A stretch of 64,000 nt of DNA from Chengkuizengella marina (lineage in GTDB: Bacteria; Bacillota; Bacilli; Paenibacillales; KCTC-33759): positions 150,648 through 214,647 of the forward strand of contig NZ_SIJB01000028.1 of the NCBI RefSeq assembly GCF_009910845.1, given 5' to 3'. The position numbers were made by a program, and so were the translations under genes. Below are positions 35,189 through 44,709 of the stretch, piece after piece. The number at the start of each line of letters is the position of its first letter. Position 1 is the first letter of the stretch. The notes beneath the pieces are model-generated. The model was not told the origin of the DNA. It saw only the letters and a program-made list of their open reading frames with translations, and made no database searches.

Positions 35189-36412
35189 ATGGAAAAAGTT
35201 GTTTTTGATCTTTACTCACCAGAATATCAGGAGAATCCGTATCCAACACTATCTTATTTTAGAGAACAGGATGAACGTATCCACGAATTTACGATTAAAA
35301 GAGGTACAAACGAAGTAAAGAGCTGGTTGGTAACACGATATAATGATGTTGTAACCCTAATGAAAGATGAGAGAATTACAAAAGATATTTTAAATGTGAT
35401 GTCTAAAAACGAAATACAACAGCAAAATTATATTGAAGAATACGAATTTTTTATTAACAATATGTTGTTTAATGATCCTCCTGATCATGGGCGATTACGT
35501 TCTTTAGTACATAAAGTTTTTTTTCCACGTATGATAGAAGGTTTGAGAACAAGAATTGAAGAAATCTCTACAAATCTTCTCGATCAGCTGGAAACAAAAA
35601 CAAATGTAGATCTAATGGAAGATTATGCAGTTCCCTTGCCTATTATAGTTATTTCAGAAATGATGGGGATTCCTGAAAAAGATCGCAACCAGTTCAGAAT
35701 CTGGTCAAACGCATCTACTAGTGTGGCAAACGGAGATGAGGAGATAGAGAAGCTTAACTCCTATATAAAAGACTTTATTCATTATCTTGAAACGATCATA
35801 GAAGAAAGAAAACAGTCTCCTCAAGACGATATTATTAGCGGTCTAGTAATGGCTCAGGAAGATGGACAAAAACTCTCTAAAAAAGAGCTTCTTTCTATGC
35901 TTTTTCTTCTAATTGTCGCAGGTCATGAAACAACTGTGAATTTGATAGGAAATGGCATGTTAGCTCTACTCCAACATCCTGAACAACTTGATAAATTGAG
36001 AAAACATCCTGAACTTGTAGGCAGAGCAGTGGAAGAGTTATTACGATTTACCAATCCTGTTGAATTTGCAACATCTCGCTATGCTTTAGAGGATTTTACT
36101 CTTTATGGAAAAGAGATTAAAAAGGGTGATATGATATTTTTAAGTCTTGCTGCAGCCAACCGTGATCCAAAACATTTTGAAAATCCAGAAAAACTTGATA
36201 TTACTAGAGAAGAAAACAAACATATTGCTTTTGGTTTTGGGATGCACTATTGTTTAGGAGCACCACTAGCTCGTCTGGAAAGTCAAATAGCATTTCAAGC
36301 TTTAATTCAACGTTATCCTAACATTAAACTGAATGTGAACGAAAAAGAACTCAAGTGGCGACATTCTGAAATTTTCAGAGGACTTACAGAACTACCAGTT
36401 AAGCTTAGATAA
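35189..36412 (+). CDS. Cytochrome P450 (bacterial class, CYP107-like)
   Basis: ATG 35189 is chosen because GGGAGGA lies about 10 bp upstream; the frame extends to TTG 35171, which overlaps the box. The 407-residue soluble P450 has the I-helix AGHETT near residue 244, the ExxR motif in EELLRF near 287 and the haem loop FGFGMHYCLGAPLARLE with Cys near 354. There is no membrane anchor. It needs an external ferredoxin or flavodoxin, and no partner is adjacent. CYP107-type enzymes hydroxylate fatty acids or secondary metabolites; the substrate is unknown. It is a single-gene unit with a terminator. Confidence 0.93.
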   Translation: MEKVVFDLYSPEYQENPYPTLSYFREQDERIHEFTIKRGTNEVKSWLVTRYNDVVTLMKDERITKDILNVMSKNEIQQQNYIEEYEFFINNMLFNDPPDHGRLRSLVHKVFFPRMIEGLRTRIEEISTNLLDQLETKTNVDLMEDYAVPLPIIVISEMMGIPEKDRNQFRIWSNASTSVANGDEEIEKLNSYIKDFIHYLETIIEERKQSPQDDIISGLVMAQEDGQKLSKKELLSMLFLLIVAGHETTVNLIGNGMLALLQHPEQLDKLRKHPELVGRAVEELLRFTNPVEFATSRYALEDFTLYGKEIKKGDMIFLSLAAANRDPKHFENPEKLDITREENKHIAFGFGMHYCLGAPLARLESQIAFQALIQRYPNIKLNVNEKELKWRHSEIFRGLTELPVKLR

Positions 36413-36488
36413 TATCTTAATCTAACAAAATTCTGTATTTATTAAATATAAATAAATAGTAATCATTATTAAATTTTTAAATAAAATT

Positions 36489-36516
36489 AACACCGTCTAA
36501 AATTATAGATGGTGTT
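36489..36516. terminator. Bidirectional terminator
   Basis: AACACCGTCTA at 36489-36499 pairs with TAGATGGTGTT at 36506-36516 (one mismatch) between the convergent P450 and isochorismatase-type genes. Confidence 0.8.
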
Positions 36517-36554
36517 AATATAATTATGAAACAATAAGTTCATTTTAATTGCAA

Positions 36555-37121
36555 CTAACGATAACGATCATGTGTTGGAGTAAACAAATCTTCTTGTGCA
36601 CTTCTTACAAGTGAAAAGTGATCAATATTGTAATGACCATGAAGTATCTCATTATGATGATGAATGATTTGATCCGCAGATAAAGTAGATGTATCACTTG
36701 TCGAGTGTCCATCCTTAACTAATGTGACATCAAAATGGTTTATTGTTGCGCTCCTTACAGCGGTGTCAATACAATGTTCTGTTTTGCAACCCATGATTAC
36801 TAAGTGTTTGACATGATTTCCATGTAAATAACTTTTTAATTTCGTACCATAGAATGCATTGGTTGCCTTTTTATCAAATATTTTGGAGTTTTCTGGTATA
36901 TTGATATTTTGATGGATTTGAAACCCTTCTCCTTTGCCTTTACTAACATCTAAATCTCTAACAAAAATAACTAAAGCTTTTGATTTTAAAGCTTTTTCAA
37001 CAACTAAGTTAATGTTGTTCACTAATTTTTCTTTCATAAAAACAGTGTTTTGATTTTGATTGCCATCAATTAATTCTTGTTGGGCATCAATGACTAATAA
37101 AGCTTGGTTTTTAATAATCAA
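36555..37121 (-). CDS. Isochorismatase-family cysteine hydrolase
   Basis: The 188-residue protein has the cysteine hydrolase fold. The Asp is in LLVIDAQQELI near residue 12, the Lys in FDKKATNAFYGT near 84-90 and the nucleophile Cys in MGCKTEHCIDTAVRSA near 116-121. Such enzymes hydrolyse isochorismate, nicotinamide, ureidoacrylate or similar amides. No siderophore genes are near, so an amidase-type role is more likely (inference). TTG start after AAAAGGAGTG. A 13-codon frame lies in its leader at 37143-37184. Confidence 0.87.
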   Translation of the reverse strand: MIIKNQALLVIDAQQELIDGNQNQNTVFMKEKLVNNINLVVEKALKSKALVIFVRDLDVSKGKGEGFQIHQNINIPENSKIFDKKATNAFYGTKLKSYLHGNHVKHLVIMGCKTEHCIDTAVRSATINHFDVTLVKDGHSTSDTSTLSADQIIHHHNEILHGHYNIDHFSLVRSAQEDLFTPTHDRYR

Positions 37122-37424
37122 AACACTCCTTTTCTAATGTTATTAAATTATTCTCTGTAACACCCCGCTATTTTTATAAATCATAAAACCGCCTCCTTTC
37201 TTTGTAGTTAACTTAACAAAATGGATAAGAAAATACAAATAAAGTTAATCATACAGTTGGTATAAATAGTGCATTTTAATTAAAACACATGTACAGATGT
37301 ATATGGCTTTAGTCACTTAAGAAAGATGAATTCATAATGACTTAGGAAAAAGGTTTAAATTAGAGGAAATACATAAATGTTGATGAATATAATATAACAA
37401 TGAATAAAAATTGGGGGGATTTCG
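37122..37424. other. 303-bp divergent intergenic region with a possible leader peptide
   Basis: On the minus strand AAAGGAGGCGG precedes an ATG at 37184 that opens a 13-codon frame (MIYKNSGVLQRII) ending at 37143, 22 bp before the isochorismatase-type start. It may be translated, but no attenuator hairpin is seen. The remainder is AT-rich and holds the methyltransferase ribosome binding site GGGGGG at 37412. Confidence 0.4.
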
Positions 37425-38462
37425 TTGGAAAATACAGTGGTTTTTCCGTATAGCGAACATGATTTTAATAAAACTGAGTTAGCTCCAAGCTATAGAGTTG
37501 AATTAAGAGACCCAAGGAATGAAAAACTGGACAAATTTATCAAAGCGAATGTTGTAAGTGATTGGTCTGAATTAAACTGGGAAAAGATTGGCAAGCCGTA
37601 TATTGTAAATAAGATGTCTGTAGATCGCCTGAATTGGGAAAAAGAGAACAAACAGGACATGTCAGTGAAAACTTCTTGGGAATTTTTTAACCGTTCCTTT
37701 CATGAATGGTTTATAAAGGATGTTCCTAGTGAAATGTCAGAAAAAAAGAAAGCGTTCACAAAGAGTTTGTCTAAATTTAACACGAAGGATGTAAAAACGG
37801 CATTAGGTGACATCGTCAAGTTAAACTTATGGAATTATGTACACCGCGTTCAAGATGGCATCTGGGATCCACGTGGAAAACGTGCTTTATTTGAAGGATT
37901 GGATGTAAAAAAGCCCCGTATTTTATTTTTAGGTGCTGCTGAAGGTTATGAAGCCATGCAATTAGCAGCTATGTATCCTGGTGCGGAAGTCGTTCTGGTA
38001 GATTATGATGAATATTGCAAAACACACCGATTTGAAGAATTTCCAACTTCATACCCATTCCTAGGTGAAAATCCTTCAACAGGCAGTGCTAAAGTTTGGT
38101 ATAAAGATGAAATGAACATTGAGTACGAAGTTGAAGATATTCGAAATCTAAACTATGGAAAAGAATTTGATATAGTTTTAAGTGTAGGTTTGTTAGAACA
38201 TGCACCAGATGAGTATAAGTCTGAAATGCTAGATATGCACCGACGATTTTTAAAACCAGGAGGATATGTCATCATGACGACACCTCGCAATCAAATTCGT
38301 TCTAGAATATATTACAACATTATGGCGGATGTAATGAATCATATGTACAGAGAATTGATGGATATACGCCAGATGGGGTTATATGTATATGAAGCAGGTT
38401 TTGATATAATAAGACATGGATTTATAAAAGTTCATAACGGAATTATAGCTCAAGTGAGATAA
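37425..38462 (+). CDS. Class I SAM-dependent methyltransferase
   Basis: The 345-residue protein has an N-terminal region of about 155 residues that I do not recognise, then a Rossmann methyltransferase fold: RILFLGAAEGYEAMQLA near 162-178, the acidic VLVDYDEY near 188, FDIVLSVGLLEHAPDEY near 247 and FLKPGGYVIMTTP near 274. This last set resembles UbiE/small-molecule methyltransferases. TTG start after GGGGGGAT. It is followed 31 bp later by an M24 peptidase gene; the two probably share a transcript. Substrate unknown. Confidence 0.85.
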   Translation: MENTVVFPYSEHDFNKTELAPSYRVELRDPRNEKLDKFIKANVVSDWSELNWEKIGKPYIVNKMSVDRLNWEKENKQDMSVKTSWEFFNRSFHEWFIKDVPSEMSEKKKAFTKSLSKFNTKDVKTALGDIVKLNLWNYVHRVQDGIWDPRGKRALFEGLDVKKPRILFLGAAEGYEAMQLAAMYPGAEVVLVDYDEYCKTHRFEEFPTSYPFLGENPSTGSAKVWYKDEMNIEYEVEDIRNLNYGKEFDIVLSVGLLEHAPDEYKSEMLDMHRRFLKPGGYVIMTTPRNQIRSRIYYNIMADVMNHMYRELMDIRQMGLYVYEAGFDIIRHGFIKVHNGIIAQVR

Positions 38463-38493
38463 TCAATTGTACATAACAGAGGAGATATTATAA

Positions 38494-39687
38494 ATGTCAC
38501 AATATACAACTAGGCAAAATAAGCTGCAACAAAAGTTAAAAGATAATCAATTAGATGGTTTTTTAGTTACTCAAAATGTAGATATTTTTTATTTAACAGG
38601 GTCTATGCAAACAGGATATTTGTTTATCCCAGTAAAAGGAGAAGCAGTTTTTTATGTGCGTAGAAGTGTTCAACGAGCTCAAGAAGAAAGTTCTTGTATC
38701 GTGAAAGCTTTAGGATCTTTTCGAAATTTTGGAGAAACACTAAAAACTGACTTCCCACAAGTTTTCGAATCTAAACATGAGCCTATATTAGCAACAGAAT
38801 TTGATGTGCTTCCAATCCAAATATTTAATAGAATACAATCGATTATGCCTCATGTAAAATGGAACGATGGCTCAGTGTTTATTAGAGAGATTCGAATGAT
38901 TAAATCTCCTGATGAAATTTCAAAAATTAAAATTGCTGCGAATGCTGTAAATCAAGCATTGGAAACTGCTTTAGGTAAACTGAAGGTAGGTATAAGTGAA
39001 GTGGAGTGGATGAGTGAGATTGAATACTCTCTTCGTTTACAAGGACATGTTGGATTAATGAGGATGAGAGGATTTAATCAAGAGCTTGTTACTGGCATGG
39101 TAGCTGCTGGTATTTCAGCAGCAAAACCAACTTACTTTGATGGACCAGCTGGGGGAGAGGGACTAAGTCCAGCAAGTCCTCAGGGTTCAGGGAAAAACAT
39201 TATAGAAAAAAATGTTCCGATTTTGGTAGATTTAGGCTGTTGTATTGATGGTTATGTTATTGATCAAACTCGAACAGTTGTAATTGGAGAGTTATCAGAG
39301 GAATTAGTTAATGCCTATCAAACTTCTGAACAAATTCTGAAATCCACCGAAACTTTGTTAAAACCAGGTACGATTTGTGAGGACTTATATTTTAATGCTG
39401 TTAGACTTGCTGAGGAAGCAAAATTACATGAACATTTTATGGGATATGGAGCAGATCAAGTAAAATTTTTAGGGCATGGTATAGGATTGGAAATTGATGA
39501 ATACCCTGTACTTGCAAAAGGGTTTAAATATGAACTTCAACCTGGCATGGTCATTGCAGTTGAACCCAAATTCACGTTTCCTGAAAGTGGTGTTGTAGGA
39601 ATAGAAGATACATACCTTATCACAGAAGATGGTTTTGAGAAATTATCAATTACTAGAGATGGGGTTATTCGTATTAGAGAGAATTGA
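38494..39687 (+). CDS. M24-family Xaa-Pro peptidase
   Basis: The 397-residue protein has the creatinase-like N-terminal domain (LDGFLVTQNVDIFYLTGS) and the pita-bread catalytic domain. All five metal ligands are visible: the two Asp in VDLGCCIDGYVIDQTRT, His in FLGHGIGLEIDE, Glu in AVEPKF and Glu in GIEDTYLI. It probably cleaves X-Pro dipeptides or an N-terminal X-Pro bond in the cytoplasm. An unusual insertion AAKPTYFDGPAGGEGLSPASPQGSG lies before the first ligand. ATG after GAGGAG, co-directional with the methyltransferase. Confidence 0.9.
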   Translation: MSQYTTRQNKLQQKLKDNQLDGFLVTQNVDIFYLTGSMQTGYLFIPVKGEAVFYVRRSVQRAQEESSCIVKALGSFRNFGETLKTDFPQVFESKHEPILATEFDVLPIQIFNRIQSIMPHVKWNDGSVFIREIRMIKSPDEISKIKIAANAVNQALETALGKLKVGISEVEWMSEIEYSLRLQGHVGLMRMRGFNQELVTGMVAAGISAAKPTYFDGPAGGEGLSPASPQGSGKNIIEKNVPILVDLGCCIDGYVIDQTRTVVIGELSEELVNAYQTSEQILKSTETLLKPGTICEDLYFNAVRLAEEAKLHEHFMGYGADQVKFLGHGIGLEIDEYPVLAKGFKYELQPGMVIAVEPKFTFPESGVVGIEDTYLITEDGFEKLSITRDGVIRIREN

Positions 39688-40170
39688 TAATGAAAGATTA
39701 AATCTTTTATACTATTTTTAATTATTTATGAATAAATCATATAACTTAATGAAGATGGTAGAGCCTGTAGTAAGGGCTCTATTTAGTTCATGATAATTAG
39801 TTTTTCACTATGGTAAAACAGTTTTCACTTTCTAGGAAAAATTTAACATTAATTGATAATGAAATAGGTTGAGACTAACAAAACTCCTTTACGATATGAT
39901 TGTTGATTATAAATTAACAATAAATTTTATGGGAGGTATTTTTAGATGAATTCAGTTTTGTATCGAAAAAGCGCCATGATTTTACTCACTTTTATTATTT
40001 TGGTTTAACAATAATCCAATAACAGCAACTTTTGATCTTTAAATCTATCAAATCCAACATAGATATTTTACATTAAATTAATAAAGTGCTGGATTTATTT
40101 TAACAATACTCCTATAATATAAAAAATATTACCATTAAACAACAATACTTAATTATTGGGAGGAACTGTA
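39688..40170 (+). other. Intergenic region with terminator hairpin and a truncated duplicate start
   Basis: TAGAGCC at 39759-39765 pairs with GGCTCTA at 39775-39781, a likely terminator for the peptidase gene with a weak T-run. A ribosome binding site GGGAGG at 39931 precedes a 20-codon frame at 39946-40008 (described separately). The rest is AT-rich without recognisable content. Confidence 0.5.
39946..40008 (+). pseudogene. Short frame resembling the start of the next gene
   Basis: GGGAGGTATTTTTAG precedes ATG and the frame MNSVLYRKSAMILLTFIILV then stops. The next gene begins MSFVFNKKNFIILLATIITL behind GGGAGGAACTG. The matching layout (ribosome binding site, polar head, ILL-rich core) suggests a decayed duplicate of that gene's start, or else a small leader peptide. 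Confidence 0.4.
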
Positions 40171-41736
40171 ATGTCTTTTGTTTTTAATAAAAAGAACTTC
40201 ATTATTTTACTAGCTACCATTATTACGTTATCTTTATTTATTTCTTGGAAATCTATCAATGAAACGGATGCCGCAACCACTTCATTTCGATTTGTGGTCA
40301 TGGGTGATAGCAGAGGGTCCAGTGATGGTATTAATGAAACAACATTACGATCTTTATTAACAGAGGTTGAATCATTGTCTACTCAACCGGAGTTTATATT
40401 TTTCACAGGTGATCAAGTAATGGGAGGGTCAGATGTAGCTCAGGAATTATCCGATTGGAACGATTTAGTAGATGATTATTTTCCATTAAATAAGGTATAT
40501 CCTGCACTTGGAAATCACGAAGATGATGAGACAATATTTAGTAATTCTTTGACTCACCTTCCTGCAAATCAATTAGAAGGGTACCAGAGGACATCTTATT
40601 ATTTTGATTTCGGAAATGCTAGATTTATAACTTTAAATTCTAATCGCAAAGATAGAGGGAACTATGTGATTGACTCTACTCAACGTGCGTGGTTAGAGAG
40701 TATTCTTGAAAACAGTGGGAAAACACATCACTTTGTTCAATTTCATGTTCCAGCATATCCAATTGGAGCACATTATGGAAAGTCCCTTGATGCTAATCGT
40801 GAGCAAAGAGATGCACTTTGGGATATATTTGATGAATACAATGTAACAGCTGTTATGACAGGACACGAACACAACTATAACCGACGTGAAATAGATAGTT
40901 CTTTTAATGCAAATGGTTATCGATTTGAGAATAGTATTTATCAAGTGACGATAGGTGGAGCTGGAGCACCTTTATCAACTATAAATCGTGATTCACAGAA
41001 TGTTGATATAGGTCCAATAGCAAGTTATCACTATATGGTAGTTGATGTAGTAGATGAGATTGCCAAATTCAACCTATATGATGTGAATAGCAATTTAATA
41101 GATTCTTTTGAGGTTGAACGAAGTTCTGACTCAACACAACCTTCAACTACTACGATAGATTTTCAAAATGGTGTGTATCCAACTTCAGCATATGAAGGTA
41201 CGTCTGATAGTTATCTTTCTGAGAATGATTCTACTGTAAACTTTGGTTCTGAAAGAACATTACTCATTGATGGAGATGATCCATCAAGAACTGGAAAAAA
41301 TAAATATGCGATTTTGAAGTGGGATGTTTCAGATATTCCTGCAAACAAATCAGTTATTTCTGCTAATATTACTTTGGATGTAACTGATGCTAGTTCAAGC
41401 TCATATGAGATATATGAATTGAAACGTGATTGGTATGAAGCAGAAGTATCTTGGGAACAAAATACTAATGGTTCAAATTGGGAACAATTTGGTGCAGATA
41501 GTCTATCAGATCGTGGTTCAACAGTATTAGGTGTTATTACGACTAATACTACTGGGACATATACAGTTGAATTAAATGTAGACGGTATTTCAGTTGTTCA
41601 ATCTTGGATTGATGATTCATCCTTAAATAATGGATTGATGATAGCAAATTCAAGCAATACTAACGGTCTTGATATTAGCTCTAGTGAAGCAGTAAATTCA
41701 ACTCTACGTCCTAAACTTACTATTATTTATGAGTAG
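40171..41736 (+). CDS. Secreted calcineurin-like phosphoesterase with C-terminal DNRLRE/CBM96-like domain
   Basis: ATG 40171 follows GGGAGGAACTG. The frame starts at TTG 40156 inside that box, so the later start is right. Residues 1-32 form a signal peptide or anchor. The phosphoesterase domain has VMGDSRGS near 43, FTGDQVMGG near 78, ALGNHEDDE near 113, FHVPAY near 191 and TGHEHNYNRR near 229, all metal-ligand blocks. From about residue 325 (NGVYPTSAYEGTSDSYLSE) comes a DNRLRE-type beta-sandwich, seen in secreted carbohydrate-associated proteins. It leads a run of five genes of unknown joint function. Confidence 0.87.
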   Translation: MSFVFNKKNFIILLATIITLSLFISWKSINETDAATTSFRFVVMGDSRGSSDGINETTLRSLLTEVESLSTQPEFIFFTGDQVMGGSDVAQELSDWNDLVDDYFPLNKVYPALGNHEDDETIFSNSLTHLPANQLEGYQRTSYYFDFGNARFITLNSNRKDRGNYVIDSTQRAWLESILENSGKTHHFVQFHVPAYPIGAHYGKSLDANREQRDALWDIFDEYNVTAVMTGHEHNYNRREIDSSFNANGYRFENSIYQVTIGGAGAPLSTINRDSQNVDIGPIASYHYMVVDVVDEIAKFNLYDVNSNLIDSFEVERSSDSTQPSTTTIDFQNGVYPTSAYEGTSDSYLSENDSTVNFGSERTLLIDGDDPSRTGKNKYAILKWDVSDIPANKSVISANITLDVTDASSSSYEIYELKRDWYEAEVSWEQNTNGSNWEQFGADSLSDRGSTVLGVITTNTTGTYTVELNVDGISVVQSWIDDSSLNNGLMIANSSNTNGLDISSSEAVNSTLRPKLTIIYE

Positions 41737-41839
41737 TATTGTCAGATAGAGATATTCGTAGTGTACAGGTAGGTCCATTGGCAATTTATAAATAAAATAC
41801 AATTTAAACTAGAATTATAGGAGGTTGGTTAAAACCATA

Positions 41840-42409
41840 ATGAAGCCGATAATTTCAGCACGTGATTTGGCGGTAACGCAAGCTGGTTTTGCTGCCCTTC
41901 TTTTTATACTTATGCCTATATTACATTGGGTAGATGATAGTCAATATAAATGGTTATCCATTTTTCATGGTGTAGGTGCAACACTTACCGTGCTGGCTAG
42001 CTGTTATATGTTACATTTAATATACCCTCTATTAAGAGGAAAGGCTGGCACAGTTAAACGGTTAAAATTTATCTTGTGGTTAGTTAATATTTTAACCTTA
42101 GCCTCCATTATCACAGCTAACTGGTTGTATATAGGATACCGGGCACCTGATGGGGCTAGGCAGTGGTTTATTTACCATCACCCTTCTATTCATTTAATAT
42201 TGATGGAATATAAAGAATTTGTAGCGTTATTTCCTCTACCTTTAGGAATAGGGGCGTTATGGATCTTACATCGATTTGGGAAACAGATGGAACAATCAAC
42301 GAATACAACCATTTCTTCGGTGATCGCAATTTTATTAACATTAATGTGGGTTTGTTTAATCATAGGATTTGTTTTTGGACTTGCAATGGTGAAAATAAAA
42401 GGAGTTTAG
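41840..42409 (+). CDS. Multi-pass membrane protein, unknown function
   Basis: ATG 41840 is preferred; TTG 41825 overlaps the AGGAGGT box. The 189 residues contain about five membrane segments (near 13-32, 43-66, 80-105, 130-148, 163-188), with DDSQYKW, GYRAPDGARQWF and the paired histidines HHP between them. I do not recognise the family. It is followed without a gap by another membrane gene, and both lie between the phosphoesterase and a related degenerate protein. Confidence 0.7.
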   Translation: MKPIISARDLAVTQAGFAALLFILMPILHWVDDSQYKWLSIFHGVGATLTVLASCYMLHLIYPLLRGKAGTVKRLKFILWLVNILTLASIITANWLYIGYRAPDGARQWFIYHHPSIHLILMEYKEFVALFPLPLGIGALWILHRFGKQMEQSTNTTISSVIAILLTLMWVCLIIGFVFGLAMVKIKGV

Positions 42410-42784
42410 GTGAGATATATGATCAAACAAAGAAAAACTGGAGAAATTTTGGCTGTGCTTATATCTATTTTTTTAGGTTTTTCTGCATTAATTACTAGTC
42501 ATATATGGAGTATTACTAATCCTGCTACTGCTAATTATGTTTTGTTAAAAATTGGTTCTTGGCTGCCTGGCTGGTGGGGAATTGGTACATATGCAGGAAA
42601 AGAAATGATTGGTCTTATATTTTGGATTGTAAGTTGGATTGTATTACACTTCATATTAAAAAACATACAAATTTCATTAAAAAAATGGTTGGCAGTTTTT
42701 ATGTTTAGTATATTTACTTTATTAATAATTACTTGGCCACCTATTTATCATGCAATTTGGGGCTGGCTGCCTACAAAACCTTAA
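42410..42784 (+). CDS. Small membrane protein, unknown function
   Basis: The 124-residue product starts at GTG 42410, directly after the stop codon of the previous gene and seven bases after AAAGGAG, so the two are translationally coupled. Three to four hydrophobic segments are visible (near 12-30, 60-80, 95-118), with conserved-looking WLPGWWGIGTYAGKEM between them. The family is unknown. It may form a complex with the preceding membrane protein (inference). Confidence 0.68.
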   Translation: MRYMIKQRKTGEILAVLISIFLGFSALITSHIWSITNPATANYVLLKIGSWLPGWWGIGTYAGKEMIGLIFWIVSWIVLHFILKNIQISLKKWLAVFMFSIFTLLIITWPPIYHAIWGWLPTKP

Positions 42785-42831
42785 CAAGAACCTGCACTAA
42801 GAGGATGACATTCAGCAGGAGGCTATTATTT

Positions 42832-44226
42832 ATGTCTGTTCAAAATAAATATAAATTGAGTTTTTCTATAACTTTTGTTGTAATCGTTTTACTGAGTTCA
42901 TTTTGGATGACTTCTATACCGTCTTCAGGATTTTTAAATTTTGAGGAAAATCAATCCATTCAGTTTGAGTTTGGGTATATTAGGCCATCTAATGAATCTA
43001 AGAATTTGGAGGAAATTTTTGAAAGTATAAAAGATGTAACCTATTTTGCAGGAGCAGATCGATTATCAAATAACGATAATGGAACTAACTTATCTAACTT
43101 CTATCCTTTTTTTGATGACTTATCAACGGAACTTTCATTTAATGAAAAATATACTTACTTACCTTATGATATGACTGGTAAATATGGTAGAAGTGTATAT
43201 GCTATAGATTATGCAAATGCAAAAATGTTATTTCTACGTGGAGATGAGTTAATTAGTCAAAATGCAGCCTCATATCAAATAGAGTGGCTTAAATCTATGA
43301 TTGAAACAAGTGATCAACTTTATCACATTATTTTTATCAATGAAGTACCACAATCTCCATGGTTTTGGGATGTGATGGATGAGTTACAAATAAATTTAGT
43401 GATAACAGAAAATGAATTGTACTCTCCTTCATCATTAGTTGTTCAAGAGCCATCTGATTGGGCATCTGCATTTGTAGATCATTGGGACGTATGGAATTTC
43501 AGTTCAAATTCTAACATTCAAACCCTTTTATTTGATGCTGTTGATGTAGAATTGACCGTAACAGCATTAGACCTATCAGGTGAAGCATTTGATCAAATGA
43601 GTCAGAATCTCTCACTTTTTCAATATGATGAGTTTGTTCAGACAAATACAATGATACCAATTCAATCTTTATGGCGATATCATCAAGGTTCTGATCAAAT
43701 CAGGTCTACTATACCTGAAGGTTATGATATAACAGGTGAGAATCCAATTACTGAACGTTATCAAATCCCATCTGATGATTGGCGTAGTCAAGATTATGAT
43801 GATTCCAATTGGAATGTTGGCAAAGGTCCATTTGGACATATGAATCAAAAAATACCATTAAGCATAAATCAAAAATTACCAAAATTAAACGATTCTGTAA
43901 CTTATTATTTCAGAAAGACATTTGATTTACTAGAGGATCCATTACAAATTGATCATTTATTTTTGTATATGACGTTTGAGGATGGTTATGTTGTTTATTT
44001 AAATGGAGAAGAGATTAGTCGTGATGGTATGAAAGTAGGTTTGACCACTCACAACACATTAGCTCAACCCAATGAAACTTATATCTATGAGGAAAAAGAA
44101 ATCACAAATCATAGAGATAAGTTAGTAGTTGGAAAAAATACGTTAACCGTTGAAGTTCATCGTAGCCATCCTAAATCATCAAATTTCATTTTTGATCTTA
44201 GTTTAATCTATGAAAAAAATAAATGA
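42832..44226 (+). CDS. Secreted pseudo-phosphoesterase with C-terminal beta-sandwich
   Basis: ATG 42832 follows CAGGAGGCT; the frame extends upstream but without a ribosome binding site. The 464-residue protein has an N-terminal membrane helix (about 11-28). Residues 45-265 follow the layout of the phosphoesterase two genes earlier (EWLKSMIETSDQLYHIIFINEVP parallels its WLESILENSGKTHHFVQFHVPAY). The metal blocks GD, GNHE and GHEH are absent, so it should be catalytically inactive. From about 288 a lectin-like beta-sandwich follows (WRSQDYDDSNWNVGKGPFG, FRKTFDLL, YVVYLNGEEISRDG), common in extracellular enzymes. Confidence 0.75.
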   Translation: MSVQNKYKLSFSITFVVIVLLSSFWMTSIPSSGFLNFEENQSIQFEFGYIRPSNESKNLEEIFESIKDVTYFAGADRLSNNDNGTNLSNFYPFFDDLSTELSFNEKYTYLPYDMTGKYGRSVYAIDYANAKMLFLRGDELISQNAASYQIEWLKSMIETSDQLYHIIFINEVPQSPWFWDVMDELQINLVITENELYSPSSLVVQEPSDWASAFVDHWDVWNFSSNSNIQTLLFDAVDVELTVTALDLSGEAFDQMSQNLSLFQYDEFVQTNTMIPIQSLWRYHQGSDQIRSTIPEGYDITGENPITERYQIPSDDWRSQDYDDSNWNVGKGPFGHMNQKIPLSINQKLPKLNDSVTYYFRKTFDLLEDPLQIDHLFLYMTFEDGYVVYLNGEEISRDGMKVGLTTHNTLAQPNETYIYEEKEITNHRDKLVVGKNTLTVEVHRSHPKSSNFIFDLSLIYEKNK

Positions 44227-44241
44227 ATGAGGATATAAACC

Positions 44242-44583
44242 ATGAAAATGAAAATATGTATGATGATGTTATGTATCATGATGTTGCAGGGCTGTGGAAA
44301 TCAATCATCCCAATATCAATTGATAGCATCAATTCAATTTACTAACCAACACCTTATGATTGATAATGGAGATTCTTTTGTTTGGGAGAATTCTCTCATT
44401 ACAATAAATGACGAATATACTTATGAAATGGAATATATTCCTAGAGGTAAAACAAGTATTCCATATCAAATGTTCTATAACGAAAAAGGGGAAGTATATC
44501 AACCTAGTATACTAAAGGTTCGTAATGTAGACATTAATGTACCTAAGTTTGATGGAAAGAATGATGCTGTATTTACCTGGTAA
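44242..44583 (+). CDS. Small putative lipoprotein
   Basis: The 113 residues start with a methionine-rich signal (MKMKICMMMLCIMML) and a lipobox LQGCGN with Cys near 18, so the mature part of about 95 residues is anchored outside the membrane. The body looks like a small beta domain (FVWENSLITINDEYTYEMEY). I recognise no family. It starts 15 bp after the pseudo-phosphoesterase gene with GAGGAT in front, and ends this run of genes. Confidence 0.7.
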   Translation: MKMKICMMMLCIMMLQGCGNQSSQYQLIASIQFTNQHLMIDNGDSFVWENSLITINDEYTYEMEYIPRGKTSIPYQMFYNEKGEVYQPSILKVRNVDINVPKFDGKNDAVFTW

Positions 44584-44709
44584 TAGTGATTATTATATTT
44601 TATAGCAATACCAACCATTAAGTGGTAAAATTTCATTTACTTTCATAACTTAAATAGAGTAGAATTTAAGGTAATAAATTCTAAAATTTATTTTTAAGGA
44701 GAATGGTAA

